Positions 1 through 5,933 of a stretch of 7,865 bases of DNA are shown in pieces. Positions within the stretch are counted from its first letter, which is position 1; each line of letters opens with the position of its first letter. The notes under the pieces were generated by a model. The model had not been told where the DNA came from and searched no databases. It worked only from the letters and a program-made list of their open reading frames with translations. Both the position numbers and the translations under genes were made by a program. Origin of the DNA: Rhodoferax sp. (GTDB lineage: Bacteria > Pseudomonadota > Gammaproteobacteria > Burkholderiales > Burkholderiaceae_C); NCBI GenBank assembly GCA_029865675.1, contig JARXAU010000024.1, forward strand, positions 1 through 7,865. Reading direction: 5' to 3'.

Positions 1-897
1 TGCATTCCCTATGGCGTGAATGCCACCCTGGATTTCATCATCGAGGTGCGCGCACTCGCCGGCCTGCAAGAGAGCGGCACCTCGGTCGGCGACTACGCGC
101 AGGCCTCGCGCGCCAAGTGGTACGCCAAGTCGGTGGATTCCACCTACCTCACCGGCAAGCGGGTGTTTGTGTTTGGCGACGCCACCCACGCCATCGCTGC
201 TGCGCGCGTGGCCCACCAAGAAATGGGCTTTGAGGTCGTGGGCCTGGGCACTTACAGTCGTGAGTTTGCGCGCGAAGTGCGCGACGCCGCCAAAGGCTAC
301 GGCATAGAGGCCCTGATTACCGACGACTACCTGGACGTGGAAGACCAAGTCCGGGCCTTGAACCCCGAATTGCTGCTGGGCACCCAGATGGAGCGCCATA
401 TTGCCAAGCGCCTGGGCGTGCCCTGCGCCGTCATTTCTGCGCCCATGCATGTGCAAGATTTTCCGGCCCGCTACGCCCCGCAAATGGGCTTTGAGGGCGC
501 CAACGTCTTGTTTGACACCTGGGTGCATCCCCTCATGATGGGGCTCGAAGAGCACCTGCTGGGCATGTTCCGGGAGGACTTTGAGTTCCATGACGGCGCA
601 GCACCCTCGCACTTGGGCTCCGGGCATGCCCAGCGCCCGGCTGCACCCCCACCGCAAGGGCTTAATACGCCCGTGCCTGTGCCCGTGCCTGTGCCCGCGG
701 CGGCGTCCGAGGCCGCAGGTGCTACCGTGCTAACGGAAAGCATCTGGGTGCCCGAGGCAGAAAAAGAACTCAAGAAAATTCCTTTTTTCGTGCGCGGCAA
801 AGCCCGGCGCAACACCGAATCCTTCGCACGGGAGCGCGGCATCGCCCGCATCACCGTGGAAACCATGTACGAAGCCAAGGCGCACTTCAGCCGCTGA
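1..897 (+). CDS. bchB: Light-independent protochlorophyllide reductase subunit B, 3' part (5' end outside window)
   Basis: BchB pairs with BchN to form the catalytic NB component of dark-operative protochlorophyllide oxidoreductase. This enzyme reduces ring D of protochlorophyllide to chlorophyllide, with electrons delivered by BchL. The frame is open from base 1, so the gene enters from the left. About 298 residues are visible, against roughly 510-530 for the whole family protein. The visible part carries the later nitrogenase-like (NifD/K-type) region, with the stretches KWYAKSVDSTYLTGKRVFVF and SAPMHVQDFP. A low-complexity linker rich in Pro, Ala and Val follows (about visible residues 205-240, including a VPVPVPVP run). 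The last ~50 residues form the small C-terminal domain typical of BchB/ChlB, with PEAEKELKKIPFFVRGKARR and ending MYEAKAHFSR. bchL follows after 21 bp, implying co-transcription. The family call is secure; BchB rather than ChlB is inferred from the proteobacterial setting. Confidence 0.95.
   Translation, partial: CIPYGVNATLDFIIEVRALAGLQESGTSVGDYAQASRAKWYAKSVDSTYLTGKRVFVFGDATHAIAAARVAHQEMGFEVVGLGTYSREFAREVRDAAKGYGIEALITDDYLDVEDQVRALNPELLLGTQMERHIAKRLGVPCAVISAPMHVQDFPARYAPQMGFEGANVLFDTWVHPLMMGLEEHLLGMFREDFEFHDGAAPSHLGSGHAQRPAAPPPQGLNTPVPVPVPVPAAASEAAGATVLTESIWVPEAEKELKKIPFFVRGKARRNTESFARERGIARITVETMYEAKAHFSR
673..696 (+). repeat. 12-bp direct repeat (2 copies) encoding Val-Pro run in the BchB linker
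   Basis: GTGCCTGTGCCC occurs twice in tandem, in frame with bchB, and encodes four Val-Pro pairs at visible residues 225-232. It lies in the linker between the nitrogenase-like body and the small C-terminal domain, where a change in length by whole units would keep the frame. The repeat is seen directly; variability is inferred. Confidence 0.85.
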
Positions 898-918
898 CCA
901 ACCTAACGGAACCAAGCC

Positions 919-1833
919 ATGATCGAAACCGCCAACATCTCTGTCTCTGACATCAAGCGCGGCCCCCGCCCCCCCGACGGCGCAGGCAGCGTGCAGGTGC
1001 AGATGGACCCGTCCGTCAAAATCGGCAACGCGCTGGTGTTTGCCATCTACGGCAAGGGGGGCATTGGCAAAAGCACCACCTCTTCCAATTTGTCGGTGGC
1101 GTTTAGCAAGCTGGGCAAGCGGGTCTTGCAAATCGGCTGCGACCCCAAGCACGACTCCACCTTCACGCTCACCAAAAAGCTGGTGCCCACGGTGATCGAC
1201 GCCTTGGAGACGGTGGACTTTCATGCCGAAGAACTGCGCCTAGAAGACTTTGTGTTCACCGGCTATAACGGCGTGATGTGCGTGGAGGCCGGTGGGCCAC
1301 CCGCGGGCACCGGTTGCGGCGGCTACGTGGTGGGCCAGACCGTCAAGCTCCTCAAAGAACACCACCTGCTCGAAGACACCGATGTGGTTATTTTTGACGT
1401 GCTGGGCGACGTGGTGTGCGGCGGCTTTGCCGCACCCTTGCAGCACGCGGACCGCGCCCTGATCGTCACCGCCAATGACTTTGATTCCATCTTCGCCATG
1501 AACCGCATCGTGCAGGCCATTGGCGCCAAATCAAAAAACTACAACGTGCGCTTGGGCGGCGTCATCGTCAACCGCAGCGACGCCACCGACCAGGTCGACA
1601 AATTCAACCAAGCGACCGGCCTGAAAACCATGGCGCATTTCCCCATGCTCGATGAAATCCGCAAGAGCCGCTTGCAAAAATGCACCCTGTTTGAGTTGGA
1701 GCCCACGCCTGCGGTCAAAGCGGTTCAAGACGAATACCTGCGCCTGGCTGCGGCGCTGCTGGCGGGCACGGATCCGCTGCCGTCTATCCCCATGAAGGAC
1801 CGCGATATTTTCGATCTGCTCGGCTTCGACTAA
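919..1833 (+). CDS. bchL: Light-independent protochlorophyllide reductase, iron-sulfur ATP-binding protein (subunit L)
   Basis: BchL is the NifH-like homodimeric ATPase that passes electrons from ferredoxin to the BchN-BchB component during protochlorophyllide reduction; it acts in the cytoplasm. The 304-residue product has the usual length. After a variable N-terminal tail (about 1-35) comes a P-loop, GKGGIGKS at 45-52, and then the switch motif GCDPKHDST at 73-81. Cys133 (in AGTGCGGY) and Cys167 (in DVVCGGF) are 34 residues apart, as expected for the two ligands each monomer gives to the bridging [4Fe-4S] cluster. The ATG at 919 is 21 bp after bchB, with only a modest AACGGA-like ribosome binding site. 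No bchM follows; instead bchL converges on a minus-strand gene, so this appears to be the end of the transcription unit. The nitrogenase NifH alternative is excluded by the bchB neighbour and the BchL-type N-terminus. Confidence 0.97.
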   Translation: MIETANISVSDIKRGPRPPDGAGSVQVQMDPSVKIGNALVFAIYGKGGIGKSTTSSNLSVAFSKLGKRVLQIGCDPKHDSTFTLTKKLVPTVIDALETVDFHAEELRLEDFVFTGYNGVMCVEAGGPPAGTGCGGYVVGQTVKLLKEHHLLEDTDVVIFDVLGDVVCGGFAAPLQHADRALIVTANDFDSIFAMNRIVQAIGAKSKNYNVRLGGVIVNRSDATDQVDKFNQATGLKTMAHFPMLDEIRKSRLQKCTLFELEPTPAVKAVQDEYLRLAAALLAGTDPLPSIPMKDRDIFDLLGFD

Positions 1834-1858
1834 AGCGCGCGCTCTGCACCCAAGCCGC

Positions 1859-1876
1859 TGCGGTTGCGGTTGCGGT
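1859..1876. repeat. Short tandem repeat, TGCGGT x3
   Basis: Three uninterrupted copies of TGCGGT lie in the 50-bp convergent gap between the bchL stop and the stop of the minus-strand host-attachment gene. There is no clear hairpin with a T-tract here, so I do not call a terminator for either gene. The repeat may simply be replication slippage. Confidence 0.7.
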
Positions 1877-1883
1877 CCTCACC

Positions 1884-2342
1884 CTAGTGCACAAATTGCA
1901 GCATCTTGTCCACCCGGGCTTCGAGATCGCGGCCTTCAAAGTGCGTCATATCGCTCACCACTGTGTGGCGCAGTGCATTGCCCGCGCTTGGGCTTAAGCG
2001 AGGTCGCAACTCGCCCAGCATGGGGCCAGGCGCTATCAGCACCAGCGCGTTGCATTGTTGCGAGGCCACACCGTCATTGAGGTGTGCGGCCAGCAGTTGC
2101 GAGAACACTCGCCGCTCTTTGGTATGCAAATCGGTTTGCGGCTCAAACTGCGTGCCCGCATGGCCGGTGCGACCGTGGCCCTTGCTGCGGTCGCCGTCTA
2201 TGGGATGGTCCTGCCCGTTGCCCAGGGAGTGGGTGCTGGGGTAGACGAAATCGGCCAACTCAATCAGCGCGTGCTGGCTCGCCTGGCGCTCAAACACACG
2301 TGCCCGGTGGCTATCCGCTATCAAAACCCAGGTTCGGTTCAT
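1884..2342 (-). CDS. Host-attachment family protein (Host_attach-like, 152 aa)
   Basis: The product resembles the family annotated as 'protein required for attachment to host cells'. Its biochemical role is not well defined, and the name comes from work on plant-associated bacteria. The start MNRTWVLIADSHRARVFE is the family signature (a beta strand W-V-L-I-A-D followed by A-R-V-F). The middle is polar and charged, with many Gly, His and Asp (about 40-80). The C-terminal half carries LVLIAPGPMLGELRPRL, also typical of the family. A longer frame would start at 2399, but the ATG at 2342 has AAAGGA seven bases upstream on the minus strand and gives the expected N-terminus, so I chose it. It converges with bchL and diverges from the LysR gene. 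No signal peptide or membrane segment is evident, so it is probably cytoplasmic. Function in this organism is unknown. Confidence 0.8.
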   Translation of the reverse strand: MNRTWVLIADSHRARVFERQASQHALIELADFVYPSTHSLGNGQDHPIDGDRSKGHGRTGHAGTQFEPQTDLHTKERRVFSQLLAAHLNDGVASQQCNALVLIAPGPMLGELRPRLSPSAGNALRHTVVSDMTHFEGRDLEARVDKMLQFVH

Positions 2343-2410
2343 GGCATATCCTTTACAACAGATTTCAACGCGGCCAAACCTTGCGCCGCACTCCGGCAAT
2401 TACAGCCGCG

Positions 2411-2427
2411 CAGCGCAGAAAGCGCTG
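2411..2427. repeat. Inverted repeat (6-bp arms, 5-bp spacer) in the leader of the host-attachment gene
   Basis: CAGCGC and GCGCTG are perfect reverse complements around AGAAA. The dyad lies about 70 bp upstream of the start codon of the minus-strand gene, in its presumed promoter or leader. It could be an mRNA hairpin or an operator. There is no following T-tract on either strand, so it is not an obvious terminator. With short arms in GC-rich DNA, chance is possible. Confidence 0.4.
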
Positions 2428-2806
2428 TTAAGGTGAAAGTGAGCAAGGGCCCTCTCACCACACTCGCATGTGCGCTAACACGCTTGCAATCTAAGCTAGG
2501 TGCCCGCCCTAAAAACTGAGCCACATCAAGCGGGCGAACAAGGCCGCAGGCTTTTCGCAGCCAGCGCGCTAAGCGCCCACACATTGATTGTTTGCAGCTT
2601 GCCCATGGCGGCGCCGGGCTACCCTGCGTGTGGATGTGGTGGCGTGCGTGGCGCGTAACTGCCCGTCTTTTCACCGCGTTCACTCTTTGCATCGGGTCTG
2701 TTCCATGGTCACTATCAGCCAATTCCAGCGCAACCGGAGCGACCCGCCTGCAGTGGTCAACAACGCGCTTGGCACGCAGACAGCCCGCACCGCCTCCTGC
2801 CCTATG

Positions 2807-2827
2807 GCGGCGCAATAAATGCGCCGC
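2807..2827. repeat. Inverted repeat (8-bp arms, AT-only 5-bp spacer)
   Basis: GCGGCGCA and TGCGCCGC are perfect reverse complements around ATAAA. The dyad lies about 125 bp upstream of the LysR-type gene. It has no T-tract on either side, which argues against a terminator. A 21-bp dyad with an AT centre would suit a dimeric DNA-binding protein or a stable RNA hairpin. The pattern is seen directly; its role is inferred. Confidence 0.5.
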
Positions 2828-2938
2828 AACACCATGTCTGCGCCCCGCTGGCGTGGTGGTGGTTCTCCGCTGCGCTGCGAGCGGCGCGACGCCTGCACGT
2901 AAGCGTAATCTATGGTCTGCCGCGTACCCGGCGGCGGC

Positions 2939-2944
2939 CATAAT
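2939..2944 (+). promoter_or_regulatory. Possible -10 element just upstream of the LysR-type gene
   Basis: CATAAT matches the sigma-70 -10 consensus at five of six positions, and its end is 8 bp before the ATG at 2953. A start of transcription at the normal distance would fall at or next to the ATG, giving a leaderless or nearly leaderless mRNA. This fits the absence of a recognisable ribosome binding site. The -35 region at the usual distance (TCTGCC) is poor, so the call is weak. Confidence 0.3.
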
Positions 2945-2952
2945 TTGGCCCT

Positions 2953-3924
2953 ATGGAAACCAAATGGCTAGAAGACTTTGTATCGCTCGCAGAAACCCGC
3001 AGCTTTAGCCGCTCCGCCCAGTTGCGCCACGTCACCCAACCGGCGTTTTCGCGTCGCATCCAGTCGCTAGAAGCCTGGGCTGGGGTTGATTTGGTGGACC
3101 GCAGGTCCTACCCCACGCGCCTCACAGCCGCTGGGGCCACGCTCTACGAGCAGGCGCTTGAAGTGCTGCAGGCCCTGCAAAGCACGCGCGCCATGCTGCG
3201 CGGCCACACTGCGCCGGGCCAGGACGTGGTCGAGTTTGCCGTACCGCACACGCTGGCCATCGCCTTTTTTCCGGCTTGGGTATCCGCTTTGCGCGACCGT
3301 TTTGGCCCCCTCAAAAGCCGGTTGATCGCGCTCAATGTGCACGACGCCGTCACCCGTTTGGTGGAGGGCAGTTGCGACGTGCTAATTGCCTACCACCACC
3401 CCTCGCAGCCCTACCAGCTGGGCGCCGACCGGTTTGACATGGTCAGCCTGGGCCAAGAAGTGCTGGCGCCCTATGCCAAAGCCGACGCGCACGGCGCCCC
3501 CTTGTTTCAGTTTCCCGGAAAGCCGGGCCAGCCACTGCCCTATCTGGCCTATGCCGACGGCGCTTACCTGGGGCACATGGTGGCGCTCATCCTCAAAGAC
3601 GCCCCCAGAGCCATCCACCTTGACAGGGTGTACGAAACCGATATGGCCGAAGGCCTCAAAGCCATGGTGCTGGAGGGCCACGGCGTGGCCTTTTTGCCCC
3701 AAAGCGCGGTGCAACACGAGCTTTCAGCGCACAAGCTGGTGAGCGCACTGCCACCCGAGCTGGGTGGTATGCACATCACCATGGAGGTGCGCGCCTACCG
3801 CGAGCGCTCCCACCTCAAAGAACATCAGCGCGCGGGCACAGCGCCCCAGCGCGCCAAAGGCGTGGGCGCGCCCAGCAGCGCGCAGGCGCTGTGGGACTAT
3901 TTGCAATCCAACGCTTCTGTTTGA
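2953..3924 (+). CDS. LysR-family transcriptional regulator, HypT (YjiE)-like
   Basis: This is a 323-residue LysR-type regulator. Residues 1-60 are the winged helix-turn-helix (METKWLEDFVSLAETRSFSR, then VTQPAFSRRIQSLE and LVDRR), followed by the linker helix to about residue 85 and a substrate-binding-like effector domain. The opening METKWL, the AFSRRI helix and the later EGLKAMVLEGHGVAFLP strongly recall E. coli HypT, a hypochlorite-responsive regulator activated by methionine oxidation (comparison from memory). There is one cysteine, Cys141. Met231 seems to fall where HypT also has Met. The C-terminus is about 20 residues longer than HypT, with a polar Ala/Gly/Pro stretch at 291-310. The ATG at 2953 gives the right N-terminus but has no clear ribosome binding site. 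Its targets are unknown: pyrC downstream is separated by 106 bp and a repeat array, and the divergent gene is 610 bp away. LysR membership is secure; HypT-type function is inferred. Confidence 0.9.
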   Translation: METKWLEDFVSLAETRSFSRSAQLRHVTQPAFSRRIQSLEAWAGVDLVDRRSYPTRLTAAGATLYEQALEVLQALQSTRAMLRGHTAPGQDVVEFAVPHTLAIAFFPAWVSALRDRFGPLKSRLIALNVHDAVTRLVEGSCDVLIAYHHPSQPYQLGADRFDMVSLGQEVLAPYAKADAHGAPLFQFPGKPGQPLPYLAYADGAYLGHMVALILKDAPRAIHLDRVYETDMAEGLKAMVLEGHGVAFLPQSAVQHELSAHKLVSALPPELGGMHITMEVRAYRERSHLKEHQRAGTAPQRAKGVGAPSSAQALWDYLQSNASV

Positions 3925-3976
3925 GAGGCCTGTCTCAGAGGCCTGTGTAAGAGGCCTGTGTAAGAGGCCTGTGATT
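3925..3976 (+). repeat. Tandem array of a 13-bp unit, 4 copies
   Basis: The unit GAGGCCTGTGTAA is present exactly at 3938-3950 and 3951-3963. Diverged copies flank it at 3925-3937 (ends CTCA) and 3964-3976 (ends GATT). The array begins at the base after the LysR stop codon and ends about 18 bp before the presumed pyrC -10 element. Each unit contains the palindrome AGGCCT. The unit is not a multiple of three and lies outside the annotated coding sequences, so it is not a protein repeat. Confidence 0.95.
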
Positions 3977-3993
3977 GCGAGTGACCGATTGGG

Positions 3994-3999
3994 GACAAT
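3994..3999 (+). promoter_or_regulatory. Possible -10 element of the pyrC-DUF3025 unit
   Basis: GACAAT, in the context GGGGACAATAGGG, matches four of six -10 consensus positions. It lies 31 bp before the pyrC ATG, at a plausible distance for a promoter serving pyrC and the overlapping downstream gene. No good -35 is visible at 16-18 bp, where the last copy of the 13-bp repeat lies. The call rests on the -10-like match and its position only. Confidence 0.3.
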
Positions 4000-4030
4000 A
4001 GGGAAAGATCCCGTGCAACCCCAAGCTGCT

Positions 4031-5128
4031 ATGACTACCTCCACACCCGCCGCCACCACCGCCCCCACCACTGCCCCCACCGCTGCCCCCACCGCTGCCC
4101 CCGCCACCCTGACCCTCACCCGCCCCGACGATTGGCATGTGCACTTACGGGACGGCTTGGCCTTGCAGACCGTGGTACCGCACACGGCCGCGCAGTTTGG
4201 CCGCGCGGTGGTTATGCCCAACCTGAGGCCACCCGTCACCACCGCGCAGCAGGCCCAGGACTACCGCGCGCGCATTTTGGCCGCCGTGCCTGCGGGCGTG
4301 GCTTTTGAGCCGCTGATGACGCTGTACCTGACCGACAACTTGCCCCCTGACGAAATCGCCCGCGCCCAGGCCGCTGGTGTGGTGGCGGTCAAGCTGTACC
4401 CGGCGGGCGCCACCACCAACAGCGACGCGGGCGTGACCGACCTGCGCAAAACCTACCCGACCTTGGAAGCCATGCAGCGCGCGGGCATGCCGCTCTTGGT
4501 GCACGGCGAGGTGACCGACAGCGACATTGACCTGTTTGACCGCGAGGCCGTGTTTATTGACCAGCAGCTCATTCCGCTGCGCCGGGACTTTCCGGGCCTG
4601 AAAATCGTTTTTGAGCACATCACCACGCGCGAGGCCGCGCAGTACGTGCGCAGCGCCGGGCCGCTCACGGCGGCCTCCATCACCGCCCACCACCTGCTGT
4701 ACAACCGCAACGCCATTTTCAAAGGTGGTGTTAGACCGCATTACTACTGCTTGCCGGTGTTAAAGCGCGAAACCCACCGGCTGGCGCTGGTGGAGGCCGC
4801 CACCAGCGGCTCGCCCCAGTTCTTTTTGGGCACCGACAGCGCACCCCACGCCGCGCACCTGAAAGAGCACGCCAGCGGCTGTGCCGGCTGCTATACCGCG
4901 CACGCTGCGATGGAGCTTTATGCCCAGGCCTTTGAAGCCGCAGGCGCGCTGGACCGGCTAGAAGGTTTTGCCAGCTTTTTTGGCCCCGACTTTTATGCCT
5001 TGCCGCGCAATACCAGCACCGTCACCCTGCGCCGTGAAAGCTGGACGCCGCCCGAGGGCTACCCGTTTGGCGAGGCCGTGCTCAAACCCCTGGGCGGCGG
5101 CGAAGCGTTGCAGTGGCGCCTGGTCTAG
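4031..5128 (+). CDS. pyrC: Dihydroorotase (class II, PyrC type)
   Basis: Dihydroorotase catalyses the reversible cyclisation of N-carbamoyl-L-aspartate to dihydroorotate, the third step of de novo pyrimidine synthesis, in the cytoplasm. All expected metal-site residues are visible: His36 and His38 (DWHVHLRDG), the lysine that becomes carboxylated, Lys121 (AVKLYPAGATTNS), His158 (LLVHGEV), His196 (FEHITT) and the catalytic Asp269 (GTDSAPH). The 365-residue product is about 15-20 longer than typical class II enzymes. The excess is an N-terminal Ala-Pro-Thr repeat at residues 11-26, before LTLTRPDDWHVH. The ATG at 4031 lacks a strong ribosome binding site. An in-frame GTG at 4013 with GGGAAAG five bases upstream is a credible alternative that adds six residues. 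A further upstream ATG at 3764 overlaps the LysR gene and is rejected. The next gene overlaps by 16 bp, so the two are probably co-transcribed and translationally coupled. Confidence 0.96.
   Translation: MTTSTPAATTAPTTAPTAAPTAAPATLTLTRPDDWHVHLRDGLALQTVVPHTAAQFGRAVVMPNLRPPVTTAQQAQDYRARILAAVPAGVAFEPLMTLYLTDNLPPDEIARAQAAGVVAVKLYPAGATTNSDAGVTDLRKTYPTLEAMQRAGMPLLVHGEVTDSDIDLFDREAVFIDQQLIPLRRDFPGLKIVFEHITTREAAQYVRSAGPLTAASITAHHLLYNRNAIFKGGVRPHYYCLPVLKRETHRLALVEAATSGSPQFFLGTDSAPHAAHLKEHASGCAGCYTAHAAMELYAQAFEAAGALDRLEGFASFFGPDFYALPRNTSTVTLRRESWTPPEGYPFGEAVLKPLGGGEALQWRLV
4061..4108 (+). repeat. 12-bp tandem repeat encoding Ala-Pro-Thr tetrapeptides at the PyrC N-terminus
   Basis: GCCCCCACCRCT occurs at 4061-4072, 4073-4084 and 4085-4096, with a diverged fourth unit at 4097-4108. 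It is in frame with pyrC and encodes APTT, APTA, APTA and APAT (residues 11-26). Being a multiple of three, copy-number change would lengthen or shorten a probably disordered tail without a frameshift. Confidence 0.9.
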
Positions 5129-5886
5129 ACGCTATCGACTGGGCTGCTCCTTGGCTTGCGCCCTGGCAAGCCCAAGGCCAGGCGGTGGCGGCGCAGGTGC
5201 TGGCGGGCCAAAGCTGCGCCAGCGCACTCAATGCCATCAAACAAGGTGGCGCGCCCATCGCCCCGGTGCACTTTGTGCCCCAGCAGGCTTTGCCCGCAGG
5301 CGAGGCCTACGAGGCCTTTATCTACCGCAGCCGCCAGGTGCCCACGCGCGAGGGCCTGCACGACTTTTTCAACGGCCTGTGCTGGCTGCACTTTCCGCAC
5401 ACCAAAACCCGGCTCAATGCGCTGCAGGCCGAGCAAATTGCCCGCAGCGGCGTCCAGAGCGTGCGCGGCCCGGCGCGCGACGGCATTACCGTGTTTGATG
5501 AAAACGCGGCCTTTTTGCAAGCGCCGGACGCCCTGTGGCAGGCGCTGGTGGCCAAGGACTGGACGCGCTTGTTCCTGACGCTGCGCCCCCTGTGGGCGCA
5601 GGCGCAGCTGGTGCTGTTTGGCCACGCCCTACTGGAAAAGCTGGTGCAGCCGCGCAAAGGCATGACCGCCCACGTCTACCGCACCCACCCCGGCGCGCCG
5701 GGCCTGGTGGCCCTGGACGCCTGGATGGCGCAGGACCTGAGCGCAGACAAACTGGCTGCCAAGCCTTTTGCCCACTTGCCGGTGCTAGGCGTGCCCGGCT
5801 GGTGGGCAGGCAACGCGCAGCCTGCTTTTTACGATGACCCATCGGTGTTTCGCGCGCCGCGCTTGCCGGCTGCTGTCAATCCATAA
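5113..5886 (+). CDS. DUF3025 domain-containing protein
   Basis: The 257-residue product matches the uncharacterised DUF3025 family of beta- and gammaproteobacteria. The start region IDWAAPWLAPW (8-18), the conserved block GLHDFFNGLCWLHFPHTKTR at 81-100 followed by LNALQ, and the late motifs RKGMTAHVYRTHPG and VLGVPGWW are those I associate with it. It is rich in Trp, His and Phe, with no signal peptide or membrane helix, so it is probably cytoplasmic. No catalytic role is known to me. The GTG at 5113 lies inside the end of pyrC in another frame, a 16-bp overlap (5113-5128). Translation is therefore likely coupled to pyrC; no strong ribosome binding site is visible. A start further inside is possible but would remove the conserved IDW...PWL segment. 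The stable pairing with pyrC is only suggestive of a link to nucleotide metabolism. Confidence 0.85.
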   Translation: MAPGLDAIDWAAPWLAPWQAQGQAVAAQVLAGQSCASALNAIKQGGAPIAPVHFVPQQALPAGEAYEAFIYRSRQVPTREGLHDFFNGLCWLHFPHTKTRLNALQAEQIARSGVQSVRGPARDGITVFDENAAFLQAPDALWQALVAKDWTRLFLTLRPLWAQAQLVLFGHALLEKLVQPRKGMTAHVYRTHPGAPGLVALDAWMAQDLSADKLAAKPFAHLPVLGVPGWWAGNAQPAFYDDPSVFRAPRLPAAVNP

Positions 5887-5933
5887 AGGCCGCAGCGTTT
5901 CTGGGCCCAAAAACGGCCTAATGGCTTGTTTTT
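5887..5933 (+). terminator. Possible weak terminator after the pyrC-DUF3025 unit
   Basis: Starting right after the DUF3025 stop codon, AGGCCG (5887-5892) can pair with CGGCCT (5914-5919), extended by TTT/AAA after a bulge. A short T-run (5929-5933) follows, but only about ten bases after the stem. The geometry is poor for an intrinsic terminator, so this is tentative. Confidence 0.3.

Larger units (their letters stand above)
2343..2952. other. Long divergent intergenic region without a convincing gene
   Basis: This 610-bp stretch separates the minus-strand host-attachment gene from the plus-strand LysR gene. Several frames are open here on both strands, the longest about 200 codons on the minus strand. 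Their products are Arg/Ala/Cys-rich, match no family I recognise and lack good ribosome binding sites, so I treat them as chance frames in GC-rich DNA. It must hold the promoters of both flanking genes. It contains two short dyads (2411-2427 and 2807-2827). I see no tRNA, terminator or insertion-sequence end. Confidence 0.6.

Noticed and set aside
2343..2399. Upstream start for the host-attachment gene
   Set aside because: It would add 19 residues before the conserved MNRTWVLIAD start. The ATG at 2342 has a good ribosome binding site.
2399..2431. TTAACA and TGTAAT on the minus strand as a promoter for the host-attachment gene
   Set aside because: Both boxes are good individually, but the spacer is 21 bp, too long for a sigma-70 promoter.
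2339..2941. Minus-strand open frame of about 200 codons in the long intergenic gap
   Set aside because: Arg/Ala-rich product with no recognisable domain. It overlaps the start of the host-attachment gene in another frame, has no convincing ribosome binding site, and is typical of chance frames in GC-rich DNA.
3925..3976. CRISPR array
   Set aside because: The 13-bp units are contiguous, without spacers, and no cas gene is present.
3764..4030. Longer pyrC start inside the LysR gene
   Set aside because: The frame is open, but the added 89 residues are antisensical composition overlapping LysR coding sequence and the tandem repeats. Dihydroorotase homology begins after 4031.
3724..4242. Minus-strand frame with Val/Gly/Ala repeats opposite pyrC
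   Set aside because: It is the complement of the Ala-Pro-Thr repeat of pyrC and overlaps two well-supported genes; no independent support.
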